Source of the DNA: [Phialemoniopsis] sp. UDSM-2020
Lineage: Eukaryota > Ascomycota > Sordariomycetes > Thyridiales > Thyridiaceae
Direction of reading: 5' to 3'
DNA: 64,000 nucleotides
Assembly (NCBI GenBank): GCA_018873225.1
Contig: JAEILZ010000002.1
Span: forward strand, 5,084,001-5,148,000
Each line of letters starts with the position of its first letter. The first letter of the stretch is position 1. Under the pieces are notes generated by a model, which had not been told where the DNA came from, ran no database searches, and saw only the letters and a program-made list of their open reading frames with translations. Below are positions 24,064 to 36,100 of this stretch, piece after piece. The position numbers and the translations under genes were made by a program.

Positions 24064-26439
24064 ATGGACCACCCGCAAGACGAGGTCCATCGTCACTCCC
24101 TGGAAGACCCAGAGTCGTTCTGGGGCCACCAGGCAGAGCACCTGTACTGGCACAAGAAGCCCTCAGCCGCTCTAGCGAGGACCAAAAAGGCTCTGAAGAC
24201 GGGTGACGAGCATGACCACTGGGAGTGGTTCCCAGGCGGCGAGATCTCAACGTGCTACAACTGCCTAGACCGCCATGTCCTTGCAGGTCAGGGGCACCAG
24301 CCGGCCATCTTTTATGACAGCCCCGTGACCAAGACGAAGCGCACGTTTACTTACAAGCAGCTTCTCGAGGAGGTGGAGACCTTTGCTGGCATCCTGCGGG
24401 AACAGGGCGTCAAAAAGGGGGATGTTGTCCTTGTCTACAGTAAGACCTGACTCTTTCCGTTTGGTCCACGAGTACCTGCAACCGTTTACTCACAGCTATG
24501 CAGTGCCCATGATACCCGCCGCTCTGATCGGCATCCTGGCCATCAACCGTCTCGGCGCCATCCACGCCGTCGTCTTTGGCGGCTTCGCGTCAGGGGCACT
24601 CGCCCAGCGCATCGAGGCGTCCAGGCCAGTCGTCATCTTGACGGCGTCGTGCGGCATCGATGGCACAAAGGCGCCGGCTGCCTACCGTGACTTCGTGGAG
24701 GGCGCGATGCGCACGTCGTCGTGGAAGCCGCCGCGGACGATCGTGTGGCAGCGCGAGGAGCTGCGGTGGGAGCCGCTCCGGTCCGATGCCGGCGAGCGTG
24801 ACTGGCAGGCTCTCGTCAAGGACGCCAAGGCTCGCGGTGTCAAGGCTGACTGTGTGCCTGTGCGGTCAACGGATGGCATCTATATCATTTACACGAGTGG
24901 GACGACAGGCCTGCCGAAGGGCGTGTTGCGAGAGGCTGCTGGTCATGCGGTTGGGCTGCACCTGTCCATCAGCTACAAGTTCAATATCCACGGTCCGGGT
25001 GACGTGGTAAGTTCTCGAAGCCTTTATCTCTACTCGCCCACGGGGTTTCTTACTGATATGGTTCACAGATGGCATGCTTCAGTGATATCGGATGGGTTGT
25101 GTCCCACAGCTACACCCTATATGGCCCCCTCTTGACCGGCGCCGCATCCATCCTGTACGAAGGCAAACCGGTCGGTACCCCGGATCCCTCTGCTTTCTGG
25201 CGCATGGTGGAAGAGTACAAGGTCAACACCATGTTCACCGCTCCGACGGCTCTAAGAGCCATCAGGAAGGACGACCCCGAGAACAAGCATTTCACCAGAA
25301 TTGGAAAAGGAGGCGGCCTCAGGTCACTGAAAGCACTCTTCCTCGCCGGAGAAAGATCGGAACCTGCCATCATCACCATGTACCAAGATCTTCTCAAACA
25401 ATATGCCGCACCCGATGCCCAGGTCATCGACAACTGGTGGTCATCCGAGTCCGGCTCCCCCATCTCGGGCGTCGCGCTTGTCCCGCACGCCGGCAAGCAC
25501 CGAAAGACGGACAAGAAGGATCACCCGCCTATCGAAGTCAAACCCGGCAGTGCTGGAAAGGCCATGCCTGGCTTTGACGTGCGCGTCGTGGACGATGACG
25601 GGAACGAGTTGCCCAAGGGCAAGATGGGCAACATCGTCATGGCCACACCACTAGCACCGACGGCGTTCCGCACACTCTGGGAGGACGAAGAGAGATTCTA
25701 TAAGGGCTATCTGAAGCGCTTTGACGGGAAATGGGTCGATACTGGCGATGCCGGTTGGATCGACGAGAAAGGGGTAAGTGCATTCGGACTGACAACACTC
25801 TGGACACCGAGAACTAACATAGATCTACTAGTATATCCACATCATGGCACGCTCTGGTATGTAGTATTGAACGAAAAACCATGACGTACAATCGCTAAAA
25901 TGGGTTTCTAGACGACATCATCAACGTAGCCGCCCACCGACTAAGCACAGGTAAAGCCGCTCTCCCACCCGACTTACCCTTGAACCTCAGCCCCTGACTC
26001 TTCTTCCCATCCAGGCACCCTCGAACAAGCCATCACGAGTCACCCCGCCGTCACCGAGGCCTGCGTGGTCGGCATCCCCGACGCGCTCAAGGGCCAGATG
26101 CCCTTCGCCTTCGTCGCCACGAGCTCCGACGTCCCCGCGGACCAGCTGCTCGCCGAGATCCAGAAGCTCGTGCGCGTGCAGGTCGGCGCCATCGCCTCGC
26201 TGGGCGGGCTCATCTGCGGCAAGGGCATGATCCCCAAGACGCGGTCCGGCAAGACGCTGCGCCGGGTCCTGCGGGAGCTGCTCGAGAACGCCGTGCATGG
26301 CGAGGTCGACAAAGCCGTCAACGTCCCCTCGACGGTCGAGGACTTGAGCGTCGTCGAGGTGGCGAGGGAGAACATCCGGCAGTACTTCCAGGATAAGGGG
26401 GGCAAGCATGGGTCTATCGAGGCTAGGGCTAAGCTGTAA
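24064..26439 (+). CDS. Propionyl/short-chain acyl-CoA synthetase (AMP-forming, ACSS3-like) with PTS1
   Basis: Activates short-chain acids such as propionate to the acyl-CoA through an acyl-adenylate. Six exons: 24064-24439, 24504-25006, 25069-25773, 25832-25856, 25912-25950 and 26015-26439, total 690 residues. Visible: N-terminal ACAS domain (DPESFWG..LYWHKKPS, TCYNCLDRHV), phosphate-binding loop YTSGTTGLPKG, the VDTGDAGWID adenylate motif (A7 region), ARSDDIINVAAHRLSTG (A8) split over two microexons of 25 and 39 nt, and the C-terminal IPKTRSGKTLRR with the catalytic, acetylation-regulated lysine. DNWWSSESG is also family-typical. The protein ends in AKL, a peroxisomal type 1 targeting signal, suggesting a peroxisomal location rather than cytosol; this is inference. 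Three CreA-type sites upstream suggest glucose repression. Distinguished from acetyl-CoA synthetase by its shorter N-terminus and overall match to the propionyl-CoA synthetase branch. Confidence 0.92.
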
Positions 26440-29091
26440 TCATTTCGGGGAAGTGGTGATGTATCAAAGATCGGCACGTATTTAGGTTGCTCACGAAAAG
26501 CGCAGCGGGAGTTCCAAGGGAATTATCTCGGGGTTATCAGATTGACTTCTTCTTTTACGGAATCAAACAATCAATGAATCCAAAGTTTTGAGCAAAGAAA
26601 CACTGCATCTAAGGTTTGAAACTACAAATTCAAGCAACTGCCTTCATATCAAGAGATATGATTCATTTTATTCGATGTTTCAGGGTGAACCCCTATTCTT
26701 CGTCATCATAACTTGGCCTTTTTACAAAACAGCTGTGCTAACAACTTAGCTAGATTTCTCTACTCGTTTTATTGAAGCGTCCTCATATTGCAAACGGATA
26801 CGACTGTCGTCGATACTCCATTTTCTTTCTCCTTCAAGAGATCTAAGACATCACGCGCCGACAACGCCTTGGACTATCACGATCTGTATCTCGGGCATCC
26901 AGCACCATGCAGACATATCTGATACCGCAGCGGAGAAACATTTGATCTTCCCGCTTACGTTTCTCTGCAGATGGGCCATCCGTCTGCTGCTCCGTTCAAT
27001 GTCGGCACGGCAGTGCCTGTGTTGTCCGGGTGCTGCCGAAAATATGCAGCAGGATAGCGCCACTATCATCATCATCACCACCATCCAGCCAAAAACCCAT
27101 GGGGAAGGTACCAGTCCCGCGCGAGTAATGCATTCCGCAGTTGGACTATGCACACAGCTCTTGATCACAGCATGAAGCAGTGCCATACGGTACTGCATGC
27201 GCACATAGTCTATCCTACCAAAGCGGCGCACCGCATGCAGAGGTTCCCCAAGAACACGCACGTCCCCGTCGCGAGAGGAATGTTGACGGCATCATGTATC
27301 TATACATATCTAGACATGCTTTATCGTTCTTTGTTGCCTTGGATGTTGTTTGCACCTCGCGTGGAAGCCCCATCCAGACCAGCGCTCAGTATGATGTCCC
27401 GCGTGCGTTTGGTGTAGAGCACAGGGCTGGGCATGGTCTGATGTATCACCTCTTTTCCTGCCCTGGCATACCTTTTTGTGATCCGCTAAGTCAAGGCGAG
27501 GCCATGACATCTCGATCTCTCTGATGTCGCCGCGTAGCTGCGTATCGTGGCCCAAGCCACAAGATCCACACGAGTGCAAGCACAGCTTGCCCGTCCGTCT
27601 TGCCTCTGCAGCCCACGTGCCGACGATGCAGCCGCTTGGAAGGAGAACGGTACGCCGCAGCACAAGCGTTTGCTTTGTCGGGCGCTAGAAAACGCGGGCC
27701 ATGTACAGGTGTCTCGAGAGGAACGATTTGCTTGGACCAGGGGACTAGGTTGGTCCACACGTCACACAGCATAGTGGGTGCGGCAATCGTCCTTGGGTAG
27801 TCCTGTCCCCCCAGGAAAGGAGCCCGTGATAAGCAGACTAGGGCGATGCAAGGCTCGCTGACTATGGGATAGCCTTGAGCCGGGGGAGGGCGCACATGGT
27901 ATGACGCAGTATATTAAATGGAAATCCTCACCCAACCGGTGATGTTGGAGGATTCTCCAGGAGGGCAGACATGTGAAATATGATATATCAGGAGATGATG
28001 GGCAGAGAGGGTTTGTATTAGGGCCTAGAACGGCATTTCCCTTCGAGCCTAACTCGTATATGATCGGTTCGACGTTGAACAAAACGGGTGAACCCAGGAC
28101 TCACTGTTCGCGCGGCTTCTTCCGCGGGGACGATGGACGCGCTTCAGAGAACCTCCAGCCCGGGAGTTCTGTGGCTCGATCCCTATCCCATACCCCGAGA
28201 TCTCGGCATTCACCAGATCGCCGGTAGTCGGACAAAGGCCGCCTGCGTGGAAAAAAAGGAAGCCCGTTTCCATCACTCGCTCGGGCTAGGTAGACAGACA
28301 TACCTGCGCTCGACGTGGGTAGTGAAACACAATAGCCACGATGATCCCCAGCAAAGAGGCGGTCACCAGAAGGCGCTGTCGTCGTACACACGGGTACAAG
28401 ATGGTCGTACATACGCCACACAAAGGGCCCACAACCGTCCCGTTTCGCTCGTGACTCTGGAACCCTGCCTCAGATCAGTTTCCCTTCCGATAGCAAGAGA
28501 GTGTCACAGAATGCCGCTGTAAGAAAGGACAGAGTTACGCGGGCCGTGAAGTGGTGGCATGGGGCGCAAGTATCGAGAACCGTCTCCCGCTGGTCGAGGA
28601 AACATCCCTTCTTTCTAGAAGAGCGCCACCACGTTTCCGCTCTGTCGCAAAGATCGAGGAGGAGTGGCCTTTGAAAACAAAGAGATCAATTCAGACGCCT
28701 AAGCAACGCCAAAACACCGGTAAGATCTATGCCCGTGCCCCCCCAATGCAAGTCATCCCTCATGCCTATCCTGTGCCTATCCCAAGGCAATGCCATGCTA
28801 TGCAATGCTGTCACAATCCCAACAAAAGTACGAATGCAGCCCTGAAGCATTGGAAACAAAGCCAATCTTAGCCCACCCAGGTGAGTCTCCTACCCGTCGG
28901 CGACGTATGGAGCTCATGCCATGTGGCATCAACAAGGCAGAACTCGTCAAGTTTGCTCACGCTGCACAGCAATATATTCATGCGGACGTAGCAAACGCCC
29001 GCATGACTGCGTGTACCCTGAAAGCATTGGTCTCGTCCGTACCTATCATCTTCGCCACCTAATGTCCGTTGAAGTAAATGGTCCAAGTGCT
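26440..29091. other. Convergent intergenic interval, no gene recognised
   Basis: About 2.6 kb between the 3' ends of the acyl-CoA synthetase and the BRCT gene. Several 90-140 codon frames on both strands overlap each other and show no bias or motif. Confidence 0.5.
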
Positions 29092-30122
29092 TCATGACTG
29101 CTTCGCAAAAGCTCCGTAAACGCTTTTCTGCCCTTGGGAGGCGACCTTGAGGTTGCTGAACCTTGCCTCCGGCAGGCGGCGGCCGACTTTGATACTCTCC
29201 AGAACCCTGTGTAACATAACGTTAGCTTCTCTATATTGCATATGGGCATTTCACGCCTTGAATGAAGTGAACCGCTGCCACAATTGTAGATGCACCAACG
29301 CCTGGGGCGTCTTGCAGGAAAGGGGCCAGGTACATACCATTCTACCCCGACAAACTTGACGCCGCAGCCACCGACCCTCCGGATCTCCCTCTCCAGCTTG
29401 CCGCCCGCGAGCCCGCCGCCGGCCCCGCTAGCCCCAGCAACAGGCCGGCCCAGGATGACGTGGGTGACCTGCCGCCTGCCGAGGTGGATTGACATGCGGG
29501 CGCCGTGCTCGGCCAGTAGGTGCTTGAGCTTGTGATCCGACACCATGGGGTGCGTGCTACCATTGACGTAAATCACCAGTCCGTCGAATATCTTTCGTGG
29601 CTGGTTGGCCTTTTGATCCTCCCGTTTCTCATCCTCCAGCCGCCGCTCGAGCATGACTCTCTCCTCCGCCGTAAGATCCCGGTCCGGTACCGTGGCACCC
29701 GTCGTCACCGACGAAGCGCAATTTAGGTTATCACCGGCTTTCGTATCCCCCCCTGGGATAGTGGATGACGGCGTTTGCGACTTCATCGATCCAGGGTTCC
29801 TCAGCATATCCATGACGTTGGTAGCCGCCCGGGCTCTGACCTCCTTGGGCACGAGGACCTTGTTCTTCTCGTCAAAGTCCTCAGAACCGGCCCCAACGGC
29901 GTCAGAGACGCGCGACCCGCCCGAGTGGCCGGCGCGGAACTGGCCGTGCAGCTTCCAGTTGCGGTTGTCGCGCCATCCCATCGGACCCTTGGTCTCGGCG
30001 CGCTGGTGGCCCAGGGCCACCGAGTTCCAGGGGTCGAAGTTGCGACCGTACCTCGGCTCGGCGGCCCTGGGCTGCTGGGCTGATTTTGCGGGCGGCGGGG
30101 GATCAAAGGTTGGCCTACTCAT
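29092..30122 (-). CDS. Single BRCT-domain protein (Rev1 N-terminus-like)
   Basis: Exons 30122-29338 and 29206-29092 give 299 residues. The 131-bp intron runs GTATGT..CACAG and splits the Trp codon of VEW|VLES. The C-terminal 110 or so residues form a BRCT domain: KIFDGLVIYVNGST, VSDHKLKHLLAEHGA, HVILGR, GVKFVGVEWVLESI, then RLPEARFSNL. This arrangement (HKLK..L..HGA, GRRLPE) closely resembles the BRCT at the N-terminus of Rev1, but the protein stops right after it and has no Y-family polymerase domain, so it is not Rev1 itself. The N-terminal half is disordered, with NFDPWNSVALGHQRAETK and a Gly/Ala/Ser-rich middle. BRCT domains usually bind phosphopeptides or DNA ends in DNA repair; a repair role here is inferred. 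Confidence 0.85.
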
Positions 30123-33100
30123 CTTGAGTGTTCCGAGCAGCGATGGTAGTGGGTGTTAATCTTTGGCGTCATCCATCTGCAATCGTGTGCTGTGCAGTTA
30201 CCGTAGGTGGTGGTCAGGATATTGCTTCCAAGTGTGATCTGTTAAAAAGACTCATTGCCTGAAAGCAGCAAAGGTCAGGTGGAGAAAACAAGACGACGCC
30301 AACAAAGGCCGTCGTCGCCTTGACGACACGACTCGCGTGGTATAATTGCCCTTCTAGTGCTCCCTGAAGTCACCACTATACGCGCGCGGTCACATGGTTT
30401 TTCTTTAGTGGCCACCCCACCTATCTGCAAGGCGCCTGCCGCTGTCAACCTGCCGCTGCCAAACCTGCCTGAATGCTCACCAGAGGCTCACGAAGTACAG
30501 CCTTCACGACCTGCAGTCCTCGAACATTCACTCAGTGTTGACATCCGTAATAACAGGCCTGCCGTGATATTGCCACATCAAACACTCGTAGATCATATCT
30601 CTCTAAGCGGCTCTATATTCACCTCACACAAGGACAAATAGGCGACTCGTTTACAAAACGAATACGGGGCACGGATGCTGAAGCTGAAATATTACACTCA
30701 CCAGGAAAGGCACAACACACTTACAGATCATTGATACACACGGCATGATAAACTCGCACATCATTTTATATCCTCCGGCCCAATCGCATCTCCCGGCCTT
30801 TCCTTTCAGCAAGAATGGCGATCCCCCACAAATCGCAGAAACCAGGGATCTCCGGAGAGAGGAAGGCAGGAATGATGATCAAGAATGCATGCCATTCGCG
30901 CTGTCATCCCGTCTGCCGTTCATGCATGGAGGCTTAGACCCGGCTTCCAGAGGCCCCGTTCAAGTCAACTTGTTTTATGTGTATGGATGGATGGATGGAC
31001 AGAGGCGCAGGGCAGGAATGCACGTCGTTGGCATTAGCATTGCACATCCGGCAAACCTCCCCACGATCTCCCCCAAGACCCCAGGCATGCAAGATGTCGG
31101 CATATCTGTTGGTCTTAGTCTGACCTGCGAGCAAGGTGAGACCTGGAACGAAAAGGGCTCCCGTGGGGCGACCAGAATATGTATGGTGTACCTCGTCCAT
31201 CAGTGAAAACTGCCGTCTAGACTCGCTGCCCTCCTACCTTTGGCGTGCGGCAACGATCTTCACCGGCCGCTTGGTAGAAACACACATGTAGGTAGGTTGA
31301 GGGAGTCGAAGCAGGGACCCCCTCGACAGGCGCGGCGGCGCGTGCGCACTGGCTTGGAGGGGTCTTCGCTCCTGGCAGACGCATCGACACACACAGTTTC
31401 ATGCAAAGCAGATCTTGGTCTCTGCGGAGCGCATGCCTTAGGGAGCGCATGCACCCCATTTCGCTCGCGGCCGTCGCCGCCGCCGCCGCTGGCTGTCAAG
31501 GTAGGTGTGTGTGTGTGAGGGAGGGACCACTTTCTTTCCTAGGTACAGTAGGCAGATGCACCTAGGGTAGGCAGGTTGCACATCATTTTCTGCAGGCCTT
31601 TTTATGGCGCCGGCTCTTTGGGCGAAACAAGTTACGGTGCTTACGCAGGTGCCGTGCCCTAGGCGTACGGTTGTCCTTGTATCCATTCTCTTCACTTGTA
31701 CAGACATGGAGGCTTGTAACCTTCATCTACACCCGCCTTCGAGCTTACCCTTGGGATAGTTACTTGTCTCCCCGTAACGTCACTTCTTGGCCCCCTTCGG
31801 CTTTGTGCACGTTTCCAGGACCCAGGGCAGGACCGGGGCAGCTGGCAATAGCGGTTGGCTCGTTATTCTCATGCTGTCCACAGATCGGGAACGGGGGCGT
31901 TCATGCAGGGCCCGGATGCCTGGCCCGTCGCCGTTCGGTGTCTCTGCCCTAAACCAGGACATCCCCCGCAAAAAAAGGCCAAGTTGTGACCACCCTTCAT
32001 CATGAGCACCAGCCATGATCGGCCCTGCTCATCCCGGCCCACCAAGATCTCAACACCCGAGCGTAGGAAGGTGAAAAGAGCGAAATGCAAAGATGTGTCA
32101 ATCAGAGGTTGGTTGCAGGCCCGCAAACCTCGGCTCGTGGCTTGGCGACCTTTTGGATCTTTGCCAATCTTCCAAATGGACGAAGGACCCCCCTTCGGCG
32201 AGTGTCAGCCATCCCGGTAGCCCGACTCAGAAACGACGTGCTCGGGTAGGTTTTGTAAACGGCGATCACTCCCTCACCCTTACCGTGAGGCTGGCCGGCT
32301 AAATTACAAGTCAAACATGGCCATTAAAAACATACGCGGTTCAACAGCCAGGGGCAAGGGAGGGGTGGGGTGTCCACGATATCTCGAGAACTCGCCCGGT
32401 GTGGTGTTAAGCATGATCGGGTCCTTCTTTCATGACACACGGCGGCGCTGAACCTGGTTTTACAGCGCAGGACGAGATGTGGCATACCCGGCAGCGGGCA
32501 TTAAACCAGGCTAAGTTGAACCCGCAAGCCTGGGTGGTGTGTGTCTGAGGTCATACAAAGGCTTTGGAAGAATCCCAGGGGGCAGGCAGAAGGAGCCGCG
32601 CGAGAATCTTTCTTGTCACGAACGAGCTGCATTACATATGCGCATCATACTTGCAGTCCGGCTGTGTGGCATGGCATCGCATGGCATCACTGCGCGTGCG
32701 TTCCTCGCCGGTAACTAGCTGTCGTGTGGCCTGCCTTGCAGACTTCAACTCACCTCGTCCAAGGAGTTTCCTACATGCTGTGAACATCGTCACTGGCTCC
32801 CTTCCTGGCGGGAGAGCCAGGCGACAAATGGGCGCTCGTCCTTTGCTAGTGGGAAAAAGGGGAGGGGAAGAAAAGCTGTTGGGTCCGACTCCAGCCTCTT
32901 CGGCTAGCTGCACTTTTTTCTCGTGTCAATCAGCATTGCCACCTTGCTCGTTGAGTGGCAGGACAAGCAAGGGTGAAGTTAGAAGGAGGGGGGAAAAGCA
33001 ATGTGCTCATCCGGCGGCAGCTTGCAACATGTGTCTTCCGCGCTTGCTTCCATGCAGCCACACGTCTTGCATGGCCCATCGCCAGGCTCATGGTATCCCG

Positions 33101-36100
33101 TCATGCTTGGACAAAGAGACAGATTCGAGACTTTGCTGTTGTTTCTTGAGATTTGCGCAAGGTACGATCTCTTGCTGCTACAGGAAGATGTGCGTTGCAT
33201 GTATGTAATGCAGATGCCGGCTATAGGGCATCGGACTGGCATATTGCTCAGGCTCTACTCCTCGCGTATCTTGATGGCTCGGTGATCCGAGCTTTGATAC
33301 TCTAGCCTCCCAGGCCAGGTGCCAGGATGGCTGAGGATTTTAGTGCGCAAAGTCGAGAGCTTCAGGGAGCGTGTTGAAACCAACCAAATAAGGCAGCCCT
33401 TCTCCATGCTGTAGCAGGATGGAGGTAGTTACCGGGACAGGCCGCCTTCTCCTGCCGACGGCGACCTGCATTGCCCAAGACCGGCCCGGCACGCACAAGA
33501 GGGGATTCTATCACGGGACGCAGGGCCAGCTGTTTTACGCACATGGGTCGGTACAACAAGAGCCCACATGAGAAAAATTGAGAGCCCTTGTCGAGCTGCG
33601 GAGTCAGGTTGGCTTGACCCTCAACAACCATGCAGCCATCCCGTCAAGGCCCGGGGGGCAATCCATCGTAGATTGTGGCTTCGGGCCACTTGAGATTCAT
33701 TGAGAATCAGACCATGTCAAAGTAATCAGCAGCTAACAAGCTCGGCAGTGGGCCAGCTCGGCGGCGCGGGGTCTAAAAGGGCTGTCGCCGGTGGGAAAGG
33801 CGCAGGACTCGGACAAGGGAGCAGGCATCCTGCTGGCGCACCCCGCGCTTGTTGATCTCTTGTTTGACAGCCCGCACGCAAGATGTCGTTTGCTGCATCT
33901 CCAGCTGCGGTTGCAAGTCTCTTCCTTGCTGTACTGTGTAGAGGTAATTCTTCCATATAATGTATTGACCAGCTTTTCACTGTGAGTGTACGTAGGCAGT
34001 GCCCTCAATGCCCCGGCTGACCGAACCTGGAGTCAAAAAGCTCGCATTACCAAAACCCGCCAATGAGCGGTGACATCTGACACAAACGAGAAGAGCCGAA
34101 CCCAGCCACTGCAATTTCCAAAGAAGAAAAAAGTTTGTTTCTGAGCCGGGTCTAACGGGGGTCGTTTCCCCAGGTGACACCAGAGGCGTTCTTCGACTTT
34201 CTTCTCTGAGTTTGGCTCTCAGTCCGGCGGTCGGTTCATAACTCGATAACGTTAGGTGCTGGGTAAGCCCTTTCTTCGCGCCAACCCGCCATCTTCCAAC
34301 GAGGATTCGAGCGACACAGGCAGATCAGTACAAGGTACTTACAGCGGTCCCCTGCCGGGCTTGGGGAGGGGGTGGTGCCCATATCAAGCCCGATCAGGGG
34401 GGAGGGGTTGCTTTAAATACGTAGACCGGCCGAAGTAGCGGTGAGAACCACACTAAGCCCAAGTTGGTATTTCCCATCACCAAAAAGACAACGACAGGTC
34501 TGGCCTGTGAAAGCCGAATGCACAATCTACAGCGAGTAGTGCTAAGATTCTTCTTGCCAGTGCCTCGATCGATAACGACTAACATGTTGGCATGTCTGTG
34601 GCAGACCCAGAGGCTTTCAGGGTCCCGAGCAGAGGTCTCAAACTTGAATCTGGAGAGCAGTATGGCTATTTTGAGAGTGATGTTCGGTCATGTACCATCT
34701 TGCTTCCAAGTCTCCAGCGGATTAGGCGATTCCATGACGGGTTGTCAAGGCCAGGGCCACCGGCGCACAAAAACAATCAACGAGAGTACCCAGGAAGTAT
34801 CATATCGATACTATTCAAAACTTGTCAAAGAGACAGAAGAAAAGCACCAAACTGGTCTGTCAAAAGCCGTACCTAGTTAGAATGTGGTTCATACCCACGC
34901 GACGTTCGTCACTGGCACTCAAGGCCAACAGTGGTCTTCGGGGTGCAGACGGACTCGTCAGAGCAAATACTGGGCTTCTAGGCACTTTGATAATTCGAGA
35001 GCACGCTGCTCAACATGAAAGGCCTCGCCTATTTCACGAGGTCCTTGGTTTAACCGCTGTAAATCGATTGGATAGGCCTCCGGAAATAGGTATGTTTTGC
35101 AGATTGATAGACAGTCTAAGACGAGAAGTCTCATTGGACGGTGCATAATTTTTGGAAAATCCCTGGATCGAATCAAAACTCTGATTACTTCGAACCTGCC
35201 ACCGCAGAGGCGGCGTGGTGAAGCACAGAGACATTGACGGGTTGTCCAGACCGGCCCACTCCCGCCACTACTACTCCATAACATCAAAGCCATGGAGGGT
35301 GGGTGGGTGAGTGGGTTGTAGGTGGACGCCTATGTATGTAAGGCGGACCGTTTTCCGCCCATGCATCTTGTGCTGCGAATCAGAGAGAAGAGAATCCTCC
35401 AGGTTGATGTTTTGCATGACCTCTCCCCTCTTCCTTCCCCAGCCAGCGAGCTTCAACACGTCGTGCGAGAACGACTGATAAGTGAGCTGGACAGCACAGA
35501 AAGACCAGAGATGATGCGGAGTGCTGTCGTCGCTGGAAGGGGGGCACGTATCGAATCAATTGATGCAACGCCATCGGCAGACATTGTCAGCAATGAAGGA
35601 AAAAACGACAGGCCGGCCTATCAGCCAGGCCAGAGAGGGCAATTCGTGATCGGGATGAGATGGAGTGGCCAACCCACACGGCGTTGCGTGAGGGGTGTGT
35701 GTGTGGTGTGCGCTCAAACGTGGTGCGCTCTCATTGGGGCTCCGCTGTGGAGGGTGTTGGACCTCTGTGGTCATGACCACATTCCGTGGGAGGCTGGCGC
35801 GGGTCTCGACGAACTCCCTACAGGGGGCCCAGTTTCCAGCTCACACAAGAGCGGTTGATAGCTCTGTTTCTGATGGCACGAGGTTGACTCGCCTAGGTAG
35901 CTCCAAACTCCAGCCTCCTCCTCTTCCTTTTGCTACCTACGTACGTCCGTAGGAGGGGCCGTTGATTGCTTGCTTTTCCTGTGGGTGCGGGATCATCCAC
36001 GTTGCACCAGGACAGATGGACACGCACTTGGCAGTAACTGAGACCTGACTTGACACCAGCACGTCCCTTGCTGTGCCGATTGGCCGGACTGCTTCGAGAG

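Noticed and set aside
34592..35148. Pair of plus-strand frames with some protein-like stretches
   Set aside because: The frames overlap out of phase and neither continues; no splice sites or motif make a gene.
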